This document shows positions 17,937-25,061 of a stretch of DNA of 64,000 bases, piece after piece. The position numbers and the translations under genes are program-made. The stretch lies in the NCBI GenBank assembly GCA_028101545.1, contig JAOHKZ010000010.1, positions 1 to 64,000 on the forward strand. The letters run 5' to 3'. The stretch comes from Opitutales bacterium (GTDB lineage: Bacteria > Verrucomicrobiota > Verrucomicrobiia > Opitutales > Seribacteraceae). The notes below the pieces were generated by a model. The model was not told the DNA's origin. It saw only the letters and a program-made list of their open reading frames with translations, and ran no database searches. Position 1 is the stretch's first letter; each line of letters starts with the position of its first letter.

Positions 17937-19100
17937 CTAGGAATATTGAAGAGGTGGTTCATCTTGAAAAGCTTTTTTAAAAACGCTGACTGCCGCACCT
18001 AAAATTCCCGACTTTATTGGATGTAATCCAGCAAGAACGGGAATATATTCGTTGTCTGTCCAACCCAGTTGTTTTTTTAATCCTGCGGATAAAATTTCCG
18101 GTATTATACTGTCCATATTCGGGTCAGGGCATCCAACTACAATTTGAGCAGGATCTGTTAATGCAACCATAGTACATATTTGCTGAACAAGAGGCTGGTA
18201 TGATAAGTCGAGGCTTTGTCTTATTTTAGGATTATCTTTTGCTAATTTACAAAGTTCGCTAATGGAGTAACTAGTTGGTGTCTTGCTTATGCGGTTAACC
18301 GATTGAATGATACCCAACTCACCACAATAAGTTTGAAGGCAGTCCATCTTCCCACATGAACACGGTCTTTTTTCGTTTCCTGAGGGAAGGCACCCGATTT
18401 CTCCAGCTGAAAAACGACACCCCCTTATGATGTTACCATCCATAAGTTGTGCGCATCCGATTCCTTCACCAAGTGAAATATAAAGGGAGTTTTCAAGTTT
18501 TTCTCCGAACCCTCCAAACCAATGGTTTCCCATCAGTCCAGCATTTGCATCATTTTCAATCACAATATTTGGGCAGTGTGCTGGGAGTCTTGTAACAATT
18601 TCTTCAACGAGGGGGAAATTATGCCATCTTCCTAGGTTAACCGCTGAAAGGCATATACCTTTTTCTGCATTCACAATTCCTGGAACACTAATTCCAATTC
18701 CGATAAATTTCTTTTCGGATTCTAAAACTTTTTTAATTAAGCTTACTATGGAAGAAACAATTTTTTCGGGAGTTTTCCGGTTTCCAATTTTCTGAGTCCA
18801 CTCCTCATAGTCTTTGCCATTATGATCAACAATAGTTGCGACAATTTTTTCTGAATTTATATAAATGGATAATGATCTCCAGTACTCTGAAGACAATTCG
18901 ATCTCTGATCGGTAAAACCCAGGGGTCTTCTCATTTAGAGAACCGCGATCAACTAAGTCCCGGCATATATTAGTAACACTAGCTTTACGAATACCGCAGG
19001 ACTTACTAATAAAAGAGCGACTGGTCGCACCTTTTCTCCGAATTGTTCGCAGGATGTCAGATTGATTTTTAAGACGCTTGCGAGTCTGTTCTGAAATCAT
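17937..19100 (-). CDS. ROK-family transcriptional regulator (NagC/XylR-like)
   Basis: A 387-residue protein with an N-terminal winged helix (about 10-60; ATSRSFISKSCGIRKASVTN as HTH) and a ROK sugar-kinase-fold domain. GIGISVPGIV near 134 and the conserved IENDANAGLMGNHWFGG (Asp184) are present. The zinc loop is Cys247-x-Cys-x4-Cys254-x4-Cys259, but the usual His of the GEIGH motif is Cys237. The usual ATP-binding DxGGT motif is missing, so this is a regulator, not a kinase. It is the last gene of nagB-oxidoreductase-ROK and likely senses an amino-sugar phosphate or related sugar, acting at the palindromes upstream of nagB. Confidence 0.88.
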   Translation of the reverse strand: MISEQTRKRLKNQSDILRTIRRKGATSRSFISKSCGIRKASVTNICRDLVDRGSLNEKTPGFYRSEIELSSEYWRSLSIYINSEKIVATIVDHNGKDYEEWTQKIGNRKTPEKIVSSIVSLIKKVLESEKKFIGIGISVPGIVNAEKGICLSAVNLGRWHNFPLVEEIVTRLPAHCPNIVIENDANAGLMGNHWFGGFGEKLENSLYISLGEGIGCAQLMDGNIIRGCRFSAGEIGCLPSGNEKRPCSCGKMDCLQTYCGELGIIQSVNRISKTPTSYSISELCKLAKDNPKIRQSLDLSYQPLVQQICTMVALTDPAQIVVGCPDPNMDSIIPEILSAGLKKQLGWTDNEYIPVLAGLHPIKSGILGAAVSVFKKAFQDEPPLQYS

Positions 19101-19143
19101 ACCCTACAGGAATAAAATTTCTGCATTTATAAAAGTAAAATGC

Positions 19144-20226
19144 TTATAGTTTGATGGTTTCGCCATTTCTGAAAGACTGATCAGCAGCAAGCACGATTTC
19201 ACTGGCACGAATGGCACTATTTTGATGCTCAGTTAGATCGGCTTTTCCTAAAATTCCATCGAGGAAAAAAAGTTGTTCGCGTCGACAAAGTTCATCGTGG
19301 TCCGGTTCATCCTCAATGTCTATGTACTCATCTGCTGGTTCAGGTTCGCCATTGGCTCCCTTTTTGCTTCGATGTACAAGAATGCGCTCGGTTTGCGTAT
19401 GTGCATCCACTGATGAAGACTTTCCTCTTGATCCAGCATCCGCTGCCACAATTGATGCACTCCCGAGAGGCCCAATAACATCTTTTATAAAAAATGCAGT
19501 TTCGCTCATCATCGGACCCCAACCCGCTTCGTACCAACCAACGCTCCCGTCATCAAAGCTGACCTGCAGGTGACCATAGTTAATTTTATCAGCGGGTAAT
19601 TCGTCGGTAAGTTGCGTGCCCAAACCGGAAACTCGGGTGGGGCGGGATTCGGTCATTTGGCACATCACATCGACATAATGTACGCCGCAGTCAACAATTG
19701 GAGAGATGGAAGAAAGGAGGCTTTTATGAGTTTCCCAATTTTTACCGTAGGATTGTTGGTTTAAGTTCATCCGCATGACCAGAGGCTTACCTAAAGTTTT
19801 TGCCACTTCCACAAATTTAATCCAGCTTGGGTGTTGACGCAGGATATAACCTACTGCAAGGGCTTTTCCTTTTGAGCGGGCTAATTCAACGAGCTCACGA
19901 CATTGCTCGGCACTTTCCGCCAATGGTTTTTCCGTGAAAACATGACAGCCTGCTTCAAGGGCTAACTTACAGAAAGGATAATGAGTGTCCGGATAGGTTG
20001 AAATGCAGACTGCATCCGGTTTAAGATCGGTGAGAGCTTGCAGGTAATCATTGCATTCAGGAGTACCATCAGGAAGCTCCGCCATTAAACTTGCCCGTGA
20101 TTCTTTTTTGCGGGTACAAATCGCAGCAATTTCAAACTCTGGAATCGAGGCGTAGGCAAGGGCATGGGATCGTCCCATATTGCCGGCACCGACAACCAGT
20201 ACACGAATTTTTGGTGAATAAGTCAT
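19144..20226 (-). CDS. Gfo/Idh/MocA-family oxidoreductase (nag operon)
   Basis: A 360-residue cytoplasmic enzyme without signal. The Rossmann motif VVGAGNMGRSHA is near residue 11, and the catalytic Lys is in the canonical TEKPLAES. SPIVDCGVHYVDVMCQMTES in the middle gives the family GxHxxD-type motif (GVHYVD). It lies 4 bp after nagB and 43 bp before the ROK gene, so it is almost certainly co-transcribed and probably converts a sugar feeding into, or leaving, the glucosamine-6-phosphate step. The exact substrate cannot be told. Confidence 0.88.
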   Translation of the reverse strand: MTYSPKIRVLVVGAGNMGRSHALAYASIPEFEIAAICTRKKESRASLMAELPDGTPECNDYLQALTDLKPDAVCISTYPDTHYPFCKLALEAGCHVFTEKPLAESAEQCRELVELARSKGKALAVGYILRQHPSWIKFVEVAKTLGKPLVMRMNLNQQSYGKNWETHKSLLSSISPIVDCGVHYVDVMCQMTESRPTRVSGLGTQLTDELPADKINYGHLQVSFDDGSVGWYEAGWGPMMSETAFFIKDVIGPLGSASIVAADAGSRGKSSSVDAHTQTERILVHRSKKGANGEPEPADEYIDIEDEPDHDELCRREQLFFLDGILGKADLTEHQNSAIRASEIVLAADQSFRNGETIKL

Positions 20227-20230
20227 AATT

Positions 20231-21040
20231 TTATCGAGAGATCCAATCGGAAGGTCTGTGCTTTTTTATCAAATCATCCTGTAATTTGCCAACAAACTTA
20301 TAATATCCTTTGAGTTCCAGTTTGGAAGCTGCCGCTTCATCGACAATCACAGTTACTCTCTCGTGAAGCTGAAGGGCAGAAGCAGGGAAGAACGCTGATA
20401 TTGCACCTTCTACCATTTCGCGTACCGCTAGAGCTTTGCTTTCTCCAGTCGCCATCATCAGTATTCTTCTTGATTCCAGAATAGTGCCAATTCCCATAGT
20501 GATTGCCAGCTTAGGTTGAAATTCATCGGCCGAGAAAAACCTCGAATTATCCTCCAATGTTTGGTGGGTTAATGTTTTAATCCGTGTACTTGACCTTAGG
20601 CTTGAAGTCGGTTCGTTGAATCCAATATGTCCGTCTGTTCCAACTCCAAGTACTTGCAGGTCAATTCCGCCTGCCTCTTTGATTTTCTTTTCATAGATTG
20701 GACCGGAGTCTAAAGGATTTTCTCCCATTCCATCTGGTACATGAGTTTGTGACTGATTGATATTGATATGATCAAATAAATTCTGATTCATAAAAGTTCG
20801 GTAACTCTGGGGATGGTCTGCAGGAATACCGATATATTCATCCAAATTAAATGTGCTGACTCCGGAAAAATTTAATCCATGTTCGCGATGTCTGCGAATA
20901 AGCTCTTCGTATAATCCTAGAGGAGTGGATCCGGTAGCCAGCCCAAGAACTGAATCCGGAAGAGTTGTAATTTGAGATTCAATAATATCAGCACACTTTC
21001 GTGCCAAAGTATTTTCATCAGATGCTATAATGACTTCCAT
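20231..21040 (-). CDS. nagB: Glucosamine-6-phosphate deaminase
   Basis: A 269-residue NagB, close to the usual 260-270. It converts glucosamine-6-phosphate to fructose-6-phosphate and ammonia. The phosphate-binding loop is LGLATGSTP; Asp67/Glu68 in FNLDEYIG corresponds to E. coli Asp72 region; Asp136, His138 and Glu143 in GTDGHIGFNEP match the catalytic Asp141-His143-Glu148 triad. It is first in the operon with a Gfo/Idh enzyme and a ROK regulator. No nagA is present in this window, so deacetylation must be encoded elsewhere or the input is already deacetylated. No SD precedes ATG 21040. Confidence 0.96.
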   Translation of the reverse strand: MEVIIASDENTLARKCADIIESQITTLPDSVLGLATGSTPLGLYEELIRRHREHGLNFSGVSTFNLDEYIGIPADHPQSYRTFMNQNLFDHININQSQTHVPDGMGENPLDSGPIYEKKIKEAGGIDLQVLGVGTDGHIGFNEPTSSLRSSTRIKTLTHQTLEDNSRFFSADEFQPKLAITMGIGTILESRRILMMATGESKALAVREMVEGAISAFFPASALQLHERVTVIVDEAAASKLELKGYYKFVGKLQDDLIKKHRPSDWISR

Positions 21041-21050
21041 TCAGTTGAAT

Positions 21051-21100
21051 ATACATAGTCATGTAATAACTTCCACTTAATAATTACATATATGTAATTA
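21051..21100. promoter_or_regulatory. Paired palindromic operator-like sites upstream of nagB
   Basis: A perfect 20-bp palindrome, TAATTACATATATGTAATTA, occupies 21081-21100. A second dyad with the same half-sites, TACAT-AGTC-ATGTA, lies at 21052-21065. Both fall 10-60 bp upstream of the nagB start, where an operator for the operon's own ROK regulator would be expected. ROK regulators bind AT-rich palindromes. The link to this ROK protein is inference. Confidence 0.6.
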
Positions 21101-21164
21101 ACGGGTTCTTCCGATGAAAATCCTGTTTTTTCAAAATGATATCTTTCAATCAACAAATTTTTAC

Positions 21165-21506
21165 TTAGAGATATAACGCTTTTTTTGCAAAGAAAACAAT
21201 TTTAGCGGGGAGCCAGTTGACAGCTTTTTTATCAGGGTTTGGATGGTTCTCGGTTTTAGAAATGAAAACTTTAGGGTATTTACTTGAAATATCTTCTATT
21301 TCTTTCCATGTCATGGGACCAACTTGACCGTCGTTTCCATAGTAGAGCCAGTTTTTATTGCTCCTATTTGATTCAGCTGCCCACAACTTAGCTTTGGATA
21401 CCGCATTTAGAATCTCATTGTCGTCTAAGATGCCATCTTTATTTTCATCAAAGGTTCTGATCGAAACCAGGTCTTTGCGAATTTCGGCTTCAATTTGATC
21501 GTCCAC
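21165..21506 (-). CDS. EF-hand plus GYF_2 domain protein or flotillin extension
   Basis: The frame has an EF-hand loop (DENKDGILDDNE, about 20-31 from GTG 21506) followed by a GYF_2/DUF4339 domain (NWLYYGNDGQVGPMTWKEIE, ending in a WLPA motif). GTG 21506 is the only usual start, but the same frame stays open and protein-like upstream to 21572 (RPESDKLKEENNEISPPTV), overlapping the end of the flotillin gene. A good SD (AAGGAAGAG) sits before an ATG in the wrong frame. I therefore think the domain is normally made as a -1 frameshift extension of flotillin at an A9 run, giving a 597-residue protein; separate translation from GTG remains possible. GYF_2 domains are known next to SPFH proteins. 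Confidence 0.65.
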   Translation of the reverse strand: MDDQIEAEIRKDLVSIRTFDENKDGILDDNEILNAVSKAKLWAAESNRSNKNWLYYGNDGQVGPMTWKEIEDISSKYPKVFISKTENHPNPDKKAVNWLPAKIVFFAKKALYL

Positions 21507-21538
21507 TGTTGGTGGACTAATTTCATTATTCTCTTCCT

Positions 21539-22957
21539 TTAATTTATCTGATTCGGGTCGTTTTTTTTTGAATCAGTGGCTTTTGCATCTTCTAATATTT
21601 TGGCGGCTTCTGCTGGATTTTCAGTGAGTTTTCCAAGGAATTCCGGAAGTTCAATTCCCACATTTTTCGTGATCTGATGGAGTGGGGGAAGAGCACCCAC
21701 CAAACCAGACACAAAATTCGCGGTGTCATTTTTTCCGCCTTCTCCTTTACCTGAGTCCCAAACTGTTACTTGATCGATCTTGAGGTTTGAAATTGCTTTA
21801 ACCTGTTCAGCGACCAATTGGGGAAGTTGTTCGGTAACAAGTAAAGTACTGGCAAATTCAGCACCACCGGATGCACTCACGATTCTGGCAAAACCTTCCG
21901 CCTTGCTTTGCAGTGCGGCTAGGGTTCCTTTAGCTTCAGCCTCCATGATAGACTGAACACCGTCTGCCTCACCTTTCTTTAGGCGTCGGGTTTTCTCAGC
22001 ATCGGCCTCGGCCAAAGTTTCAATTTTAAGTTTTTCAATTTCTGCTGGAACTACAATATCAGCATGTTGGCTTGCTTGTTCCCGTTCAGCCCGGGCTTTT
22101 TCCGCAGCAGTTTCCGCTGCATAAGCTTCTTGTGATGCTTGAGCCGTTTTTACCTTTTCTGCGGCAACTGCCAACCTTTCTGCTTCTGCTTCCTGTTCCC
22201 TTCGCAATGCATCAGATTGAGCAACCTTTATCTTGGATAAATTTTCTCCCTCCGTTGCTGCCGCTTGGGCACTGGCTACTTCGATTCTTCTTTCCCTGTC
22301 TGCATTTGCACTTCCAATCGCACCGTCTCTTTCTCTTTCGGAAACACTTACCTTTGCTTCGTTGATCGCTCGGGATGCTGCCTCTTTACCAAGTGCATCA
22401 ATATAACCCGATTCATCGGTAACATCTTTAATATTAACATTGATCAAGCGAAGTCCCACCTTTTTAAGCTCAACCTCTACACCATTAGTAATTTTATCAA
22501 TAAGAAGATCACGGTCAGCATTGATGGCCTCGATATCCATGGTTGCAAGAACCACACGCATTTGTCCAAAGATAATATCCGCTGCTTGTTCCCGAACCGC
22601 CTGTAAATTTAATCCAAGCAGGCGTTCAGCAGCATTTTCCATCACTCCTTTTTCTGTTGATATACCAACTGTAAAAGTGGACGGGGTATTGACTCGGATG
22701 TTTTGCTTTGAAAGAGCACCCTGCAGGGCGATATCGATCGGGATCGGAGTTAAGTCAAGCCATTGAGAGTCCTGTATTAAGGGCCATACGAAGGATGCAC
22801 CACCATGCACACACTTGGATGAACGGTTTCCTCCTGTCTTTCCGTAAATAACCAGAACTTTATCTGACGGGCACCGTTTGTACCTGCTGAAGAAAAAAAT
22901 CAAAGTTCCAAGAACGATGATAATGAATGAAATTATACCGATTAAGAATGCGTCCAT
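21539..22957 (-). CDS. Flotillin-family (SPFH) protein
   Basis: A 472-residue protein: N-terminal membrane segment (about 3-25), SPFH/band-7 domain (about 30-190; LVIYGKTGGNRSSKCVHGGA, TPIPIDIALQGALSKQNIRV), then a long Ala/Glu-rich coiled coil with the flotillin EAEAE-type repeats (about 190-370), and a C-terminal oligomerisation part (TLLVTEQLPQLVAEQVKAIS). The family scaffolds membrane microdomains. An NfeD-like gene lies upstream, as in the Bacillus yuaF-floT pair. The end of the frame contains nine consecutive A residues, where a -1 shift would join the EF-hand/GYF_2 frame. Confidence 0.93.
   Translation of the reverse strand: MDAFLIGIISFIIIVLGTLIFFFSRYKRCPSDKVLVIYGKTGGNRSSKCVHGGASFVWPLIQDSQWLDLTPIPIDIALQGALSKQNIRVNTPSTFTVGISTEKGVMENAAERLLGLNLQAVREQAADIIFGQMRVVLATMDIEAINADRDLLIDKITNGVEVELKKVGLRLINVNIKDVTDESGYIDALGKEAASRAINEAKVSVSERERDGAIGSANADRERRIEVASAQAAATEGENLSKIKVAQSDALRREQEAEAERLAVAAEKVKTAQASQEAYAAETAAEKARAEREQASQHADIVVPAEIEKLKIETLAEADAEKTRRLKKGEADGVQSIMEAEAKGTLAALQSKAEGFARIVSASGGAEFASTLLVTEQLPQLVAEQVKAISNLKIDQVTVWDSGKGEGGKNDTANFVSGLVGALPPLHQITKNVGIELPEFLGKLTENPAEAAKILEDAKATDSKKNDPNQIN
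21561..21569 (-). promoter_or_regulatory. A9 slippery run at the flotillin 3' end
   Basis: The mRNA reads UCA AAA AAA AAC in the flotillin frame, containing the canonical -1 slippery heptamers A-AAA-AAA and A-AAA-AAC. It lies in the 34-bp zone where the flotillin and GYF_2 frames are both open. Ribosomal or polymerase slippage here would produce a fused product. A homopolymer sequencing error (A10) would give the same fusion without recoding. Confidence 0.5.
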
Positions 22958-23066
22958 ATTAATTTGGGTTTAGGTTTTATAATTTAAGAGTTATTTTGAA
23001 AAGCAATCTGTTGTCTATTTTGTCGCTGCCAATGGAGGTGCTTTTTATGATGAATATTGATTAGGT

Positions 23067-23684
23067 TTATTCATTTTCAGTTTTTAATTCATCTTCAAGG
23101 GGTTTTACTAAAATGGTTTGTTCGTCAATGGTGTCAGTTACCCTCACGGCTACGCGGTTCCCGATTTTTTTGTCGCTATCGGAAAGTGCCTGCACGATTC
23201 TTAATCTACCCTGCACCATCACTTCGACTTGCCCCATTCCTTTTCTCTTTGGAGGAATGGGAAGGTATACATTTCCTACATTTCCAATCGCATTACTGTA
23301 GTTGAGAGTGCCTTCCTGCCTTAAGCTGTGGAGGTAGCTCATAAGATAAATGACAACACCAAGAAATGCAGAGCCAGAGAGAGTGGCTACAAAAGTGGCT
23401 GCCCCTGTACCGTGTCCACCCTGTAACATGGCGGCTCCCGCCCATCCAAATCCGGCGAAAAATGCACCGATCGTTCGTATTGAAAAGATTCCACTTGCCC
23501 CACCTTCTCCCGTATCTGCAATCTCTGCTTCGGGCATATCAATAGCACCGCCAAGCATGACCATTCCCATTTGAATTGTGAGAATTAAACTGGAAAAAAT
23601 TCCAATTCCGGTAAAAGTTTTTTCCGCAGGAGGTAAATTAAGCCAGTAATCAATCATAGGGTATTTAAGAATGTGATGATTCAT
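23067..23684 (-). CDS. NfeD/YuaF-like membrane protein
   Basis: A 205-residue protein with two or three membrane segments (about 24-46, 68-88, 95-115) and a C-terminal OB-fold-like beta domain (GQVEVMVQGRLRIVQALSDS, then VAVRVTDTIDEQTILVKPL). This is the YuaF-type short NfeD architecture without a protease domain. The start at 23684 is supported by AGGAA 6 nt upstream. The flotillin gene follows after 109 bp; such pairs cooperate in membrane microdomain organisation. Confidence 0.8.
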   Translation of the reverse strand: MNHHILKYPMIDYWLNLPPAEKTFTGIGIFSSLILTIQMGMVMLGGAIDMPEAEIADTGEGGASGIFSIRTIGAFFAGFGWAGAAMLQGGHGTGAATFVATLSGSAFLGVVIYLMSYLHSLRQEGTLNYSNAIGNVGNVYLPIPPKRKGMGQVEVMVQGRLRIVQALSDSDKKIGNRVAVRVTDTIDEQTILVKPLEDELKTENE

Positions 23685-23816
23685 ATTAATTCCTATTTAA
23701 TATAAATTTGTCAATAGACTTAGAGTTAAAGCTTACATTTACCACTTAATAAGACTACTTTGAAACTGAAAAATAGACTATTATAATTTTTGGATAAATT
23801 TGGAATCAAAGAATGT

Positions 23817-24308
23817 TTATCTTTTTTTCGAATCCAATCTAAAGGATACCAGCATGGAACAGATTACTGAGAAGGTGAATATATAGGCTCCCCACTCTAA
23901 TTCTGCAGTTGATCCACCTGGGAATGATTTAATCACCACTATAATAAGAGCCAGGGCAAATACTTCGGCCATAGAAAACTTACCCACATAATGTATTCTT
24001 TGAAGGATTGAATTAAATTTTTTTGAATCTTTCAGTCCTGTGGCATGCCAATAAAAAGATAGTTTGATAACAGGAGAAAAAACCGAAAATATTGCCAGAA
24101 CCACAGCTAAAAAAATATCACCTGTCTGAAAAAGTTTCTGAATAACCCCAAGAATGGAGTAAGTGGAAACTGCAAGTTCTTCCGGTGCAATTATTTTGAT
24201 AATCCAAGTGAGATCTCCCGCCTGTGGATATATTGTCAGTGTTGGAGCGATTAAACCCAGTCCTAAAAGAAGGGAAGAAACTGCAATGAGAAAGCGGGTT
24301 ACATTCAC
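23817..24308 (-). CDS. Paraquat-inducible protein A (PqiA) family membrane protein
   Basis: A 163-residue protein with four membrane segments. The short PqiA (PF04403) form is recognised by APTLTIYPQ after the first TM, SILGVIQKLFQTGDIFLAV, VFSPVIKLSFYW, and GKFSMAEVFALALIIVVIKS, the most conserved block of the family. PqiA proteins act with MCE-type partners in envelope lipid transport; no MCE gene is present here. It follows the upstream one-TM gene by 12 bp and is probably in the same transcript. Confidence 0.85.
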   Translation of the reverse strand: MNVTRFLIAVSSLLLGLGLIAPTLTIYPQAGDLTWIIKIIAPEELAVSTYSILGVIQKLFQTGDIFLAVVLAIFSVFSPVIKLSFYWHATGLKDSKKFNSILQRIHYVGKFSMAEVFALALIIVVIKSFPGGSTAELEWGAYIFTFSVICSMLVSFRLDSKKR

Positions 24309-24320
24309 TGCGTCTAGTTC

Positions 24321-24974
24321 TTACTTCATTATGTTTGCAAGGTCTTCTATATTCGAACCAACAGGCAGAACACGAAGAGTAATTTTTCTAATTGCACTTG
24401 AAGCAGTTTTTTTAAGCTTAAATTCATTTTTGCCTATAGATAATTTGTCCATCTCTATTTCATGTCTACCCACATCATCATCGGATGCAATGTCCACATC
24501 TTCTACAGCAATTTCTATTTTCTCACCTTCTTCAAAACGGATTCTGCCTGCTTTGATTGCATCGTCTGATGAAACTGACTTGCCAAGCAAATCTTTCCAG
24601 TTGAGTTCGATCGATAAGCCAGACCAATCTGCAATTAAGGAATCGTCTTTGGTTATACTTTCAAAAACTGCGTTACCTTTCCAAAATAAACGATAGCGAA
24701 TATCTGGTCCCTTTTTTCCCTGATCCCAGGATTCATTCTTTAAATTTGTTGGATAAACTTCAACTTCTGAGGCGAAAATATAATAAGTCTGCCCCGGAGA
24801 CAATCGACCACTTAATTTAATTTTACTGTTTGAGGTGTTTTCACTCTCACCATTGTCTTTATCAGTGGTTATAAACCAATAAAATCCCGCACCCAATAGA
24901 ACAATAAGCAATGGAATAGCAGCTCCAAACCATGCAGGTGGCTTTGGTGCATCAAAGTCGGAAATATCAGTCAT
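24321..24974 (-). CDS. Single-TM protein of unknown function next to pqiA
   Basis: A 217-residue protein with an N-terminal anchor (about residues 14-36, AWFGAAIPLLIVLLGAGFYW) and a beta-rich outer domain (GRLSPGQTYYIFASEVEVYP, YRLFWKGNAVFES, IRKITLRVLPVG). I do not recognise the domain. The 12-bp spacing to the PqiA-like gene suggests that they work together at the envelope. Confidence 0.65.
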   Translation of the reverse strand: MTDISDFDAPKPPAWFGAAIPLLIVLLGAGFYWFITTDKDNGESENTSNSKIKLSGRLSPGQTYYIFASEVEVYPTNLKNESWDQGKKGPDIRYRLFWKGNAVFESITKDDSLIADWSGLSIELNWKDLLGKSVSSDDAIKAGRIRFEEGEKIEIAVEDVDIASDDDVGRHEIEMDKLSIGKNEFKLKKTASSAIRKITLRVLPVGSNIEDLANIMK

Positions 24975-25061
24975 AGATTTCTTCTAACCTAAATAAATGG
25001 TGAAGAGGAAGAAGAAAATAATTTGTATAACAAAAGAAAAAGAAATTAAACTTTTTAAGGC

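Noticed and set aside
22958-23066. Plus-strand mini-ORF with a purine-rich upstream motif between flotillin and NfeD genes
   Set aside because: Encodes only five codons and points against the surrounding operon; no support beyond chance.
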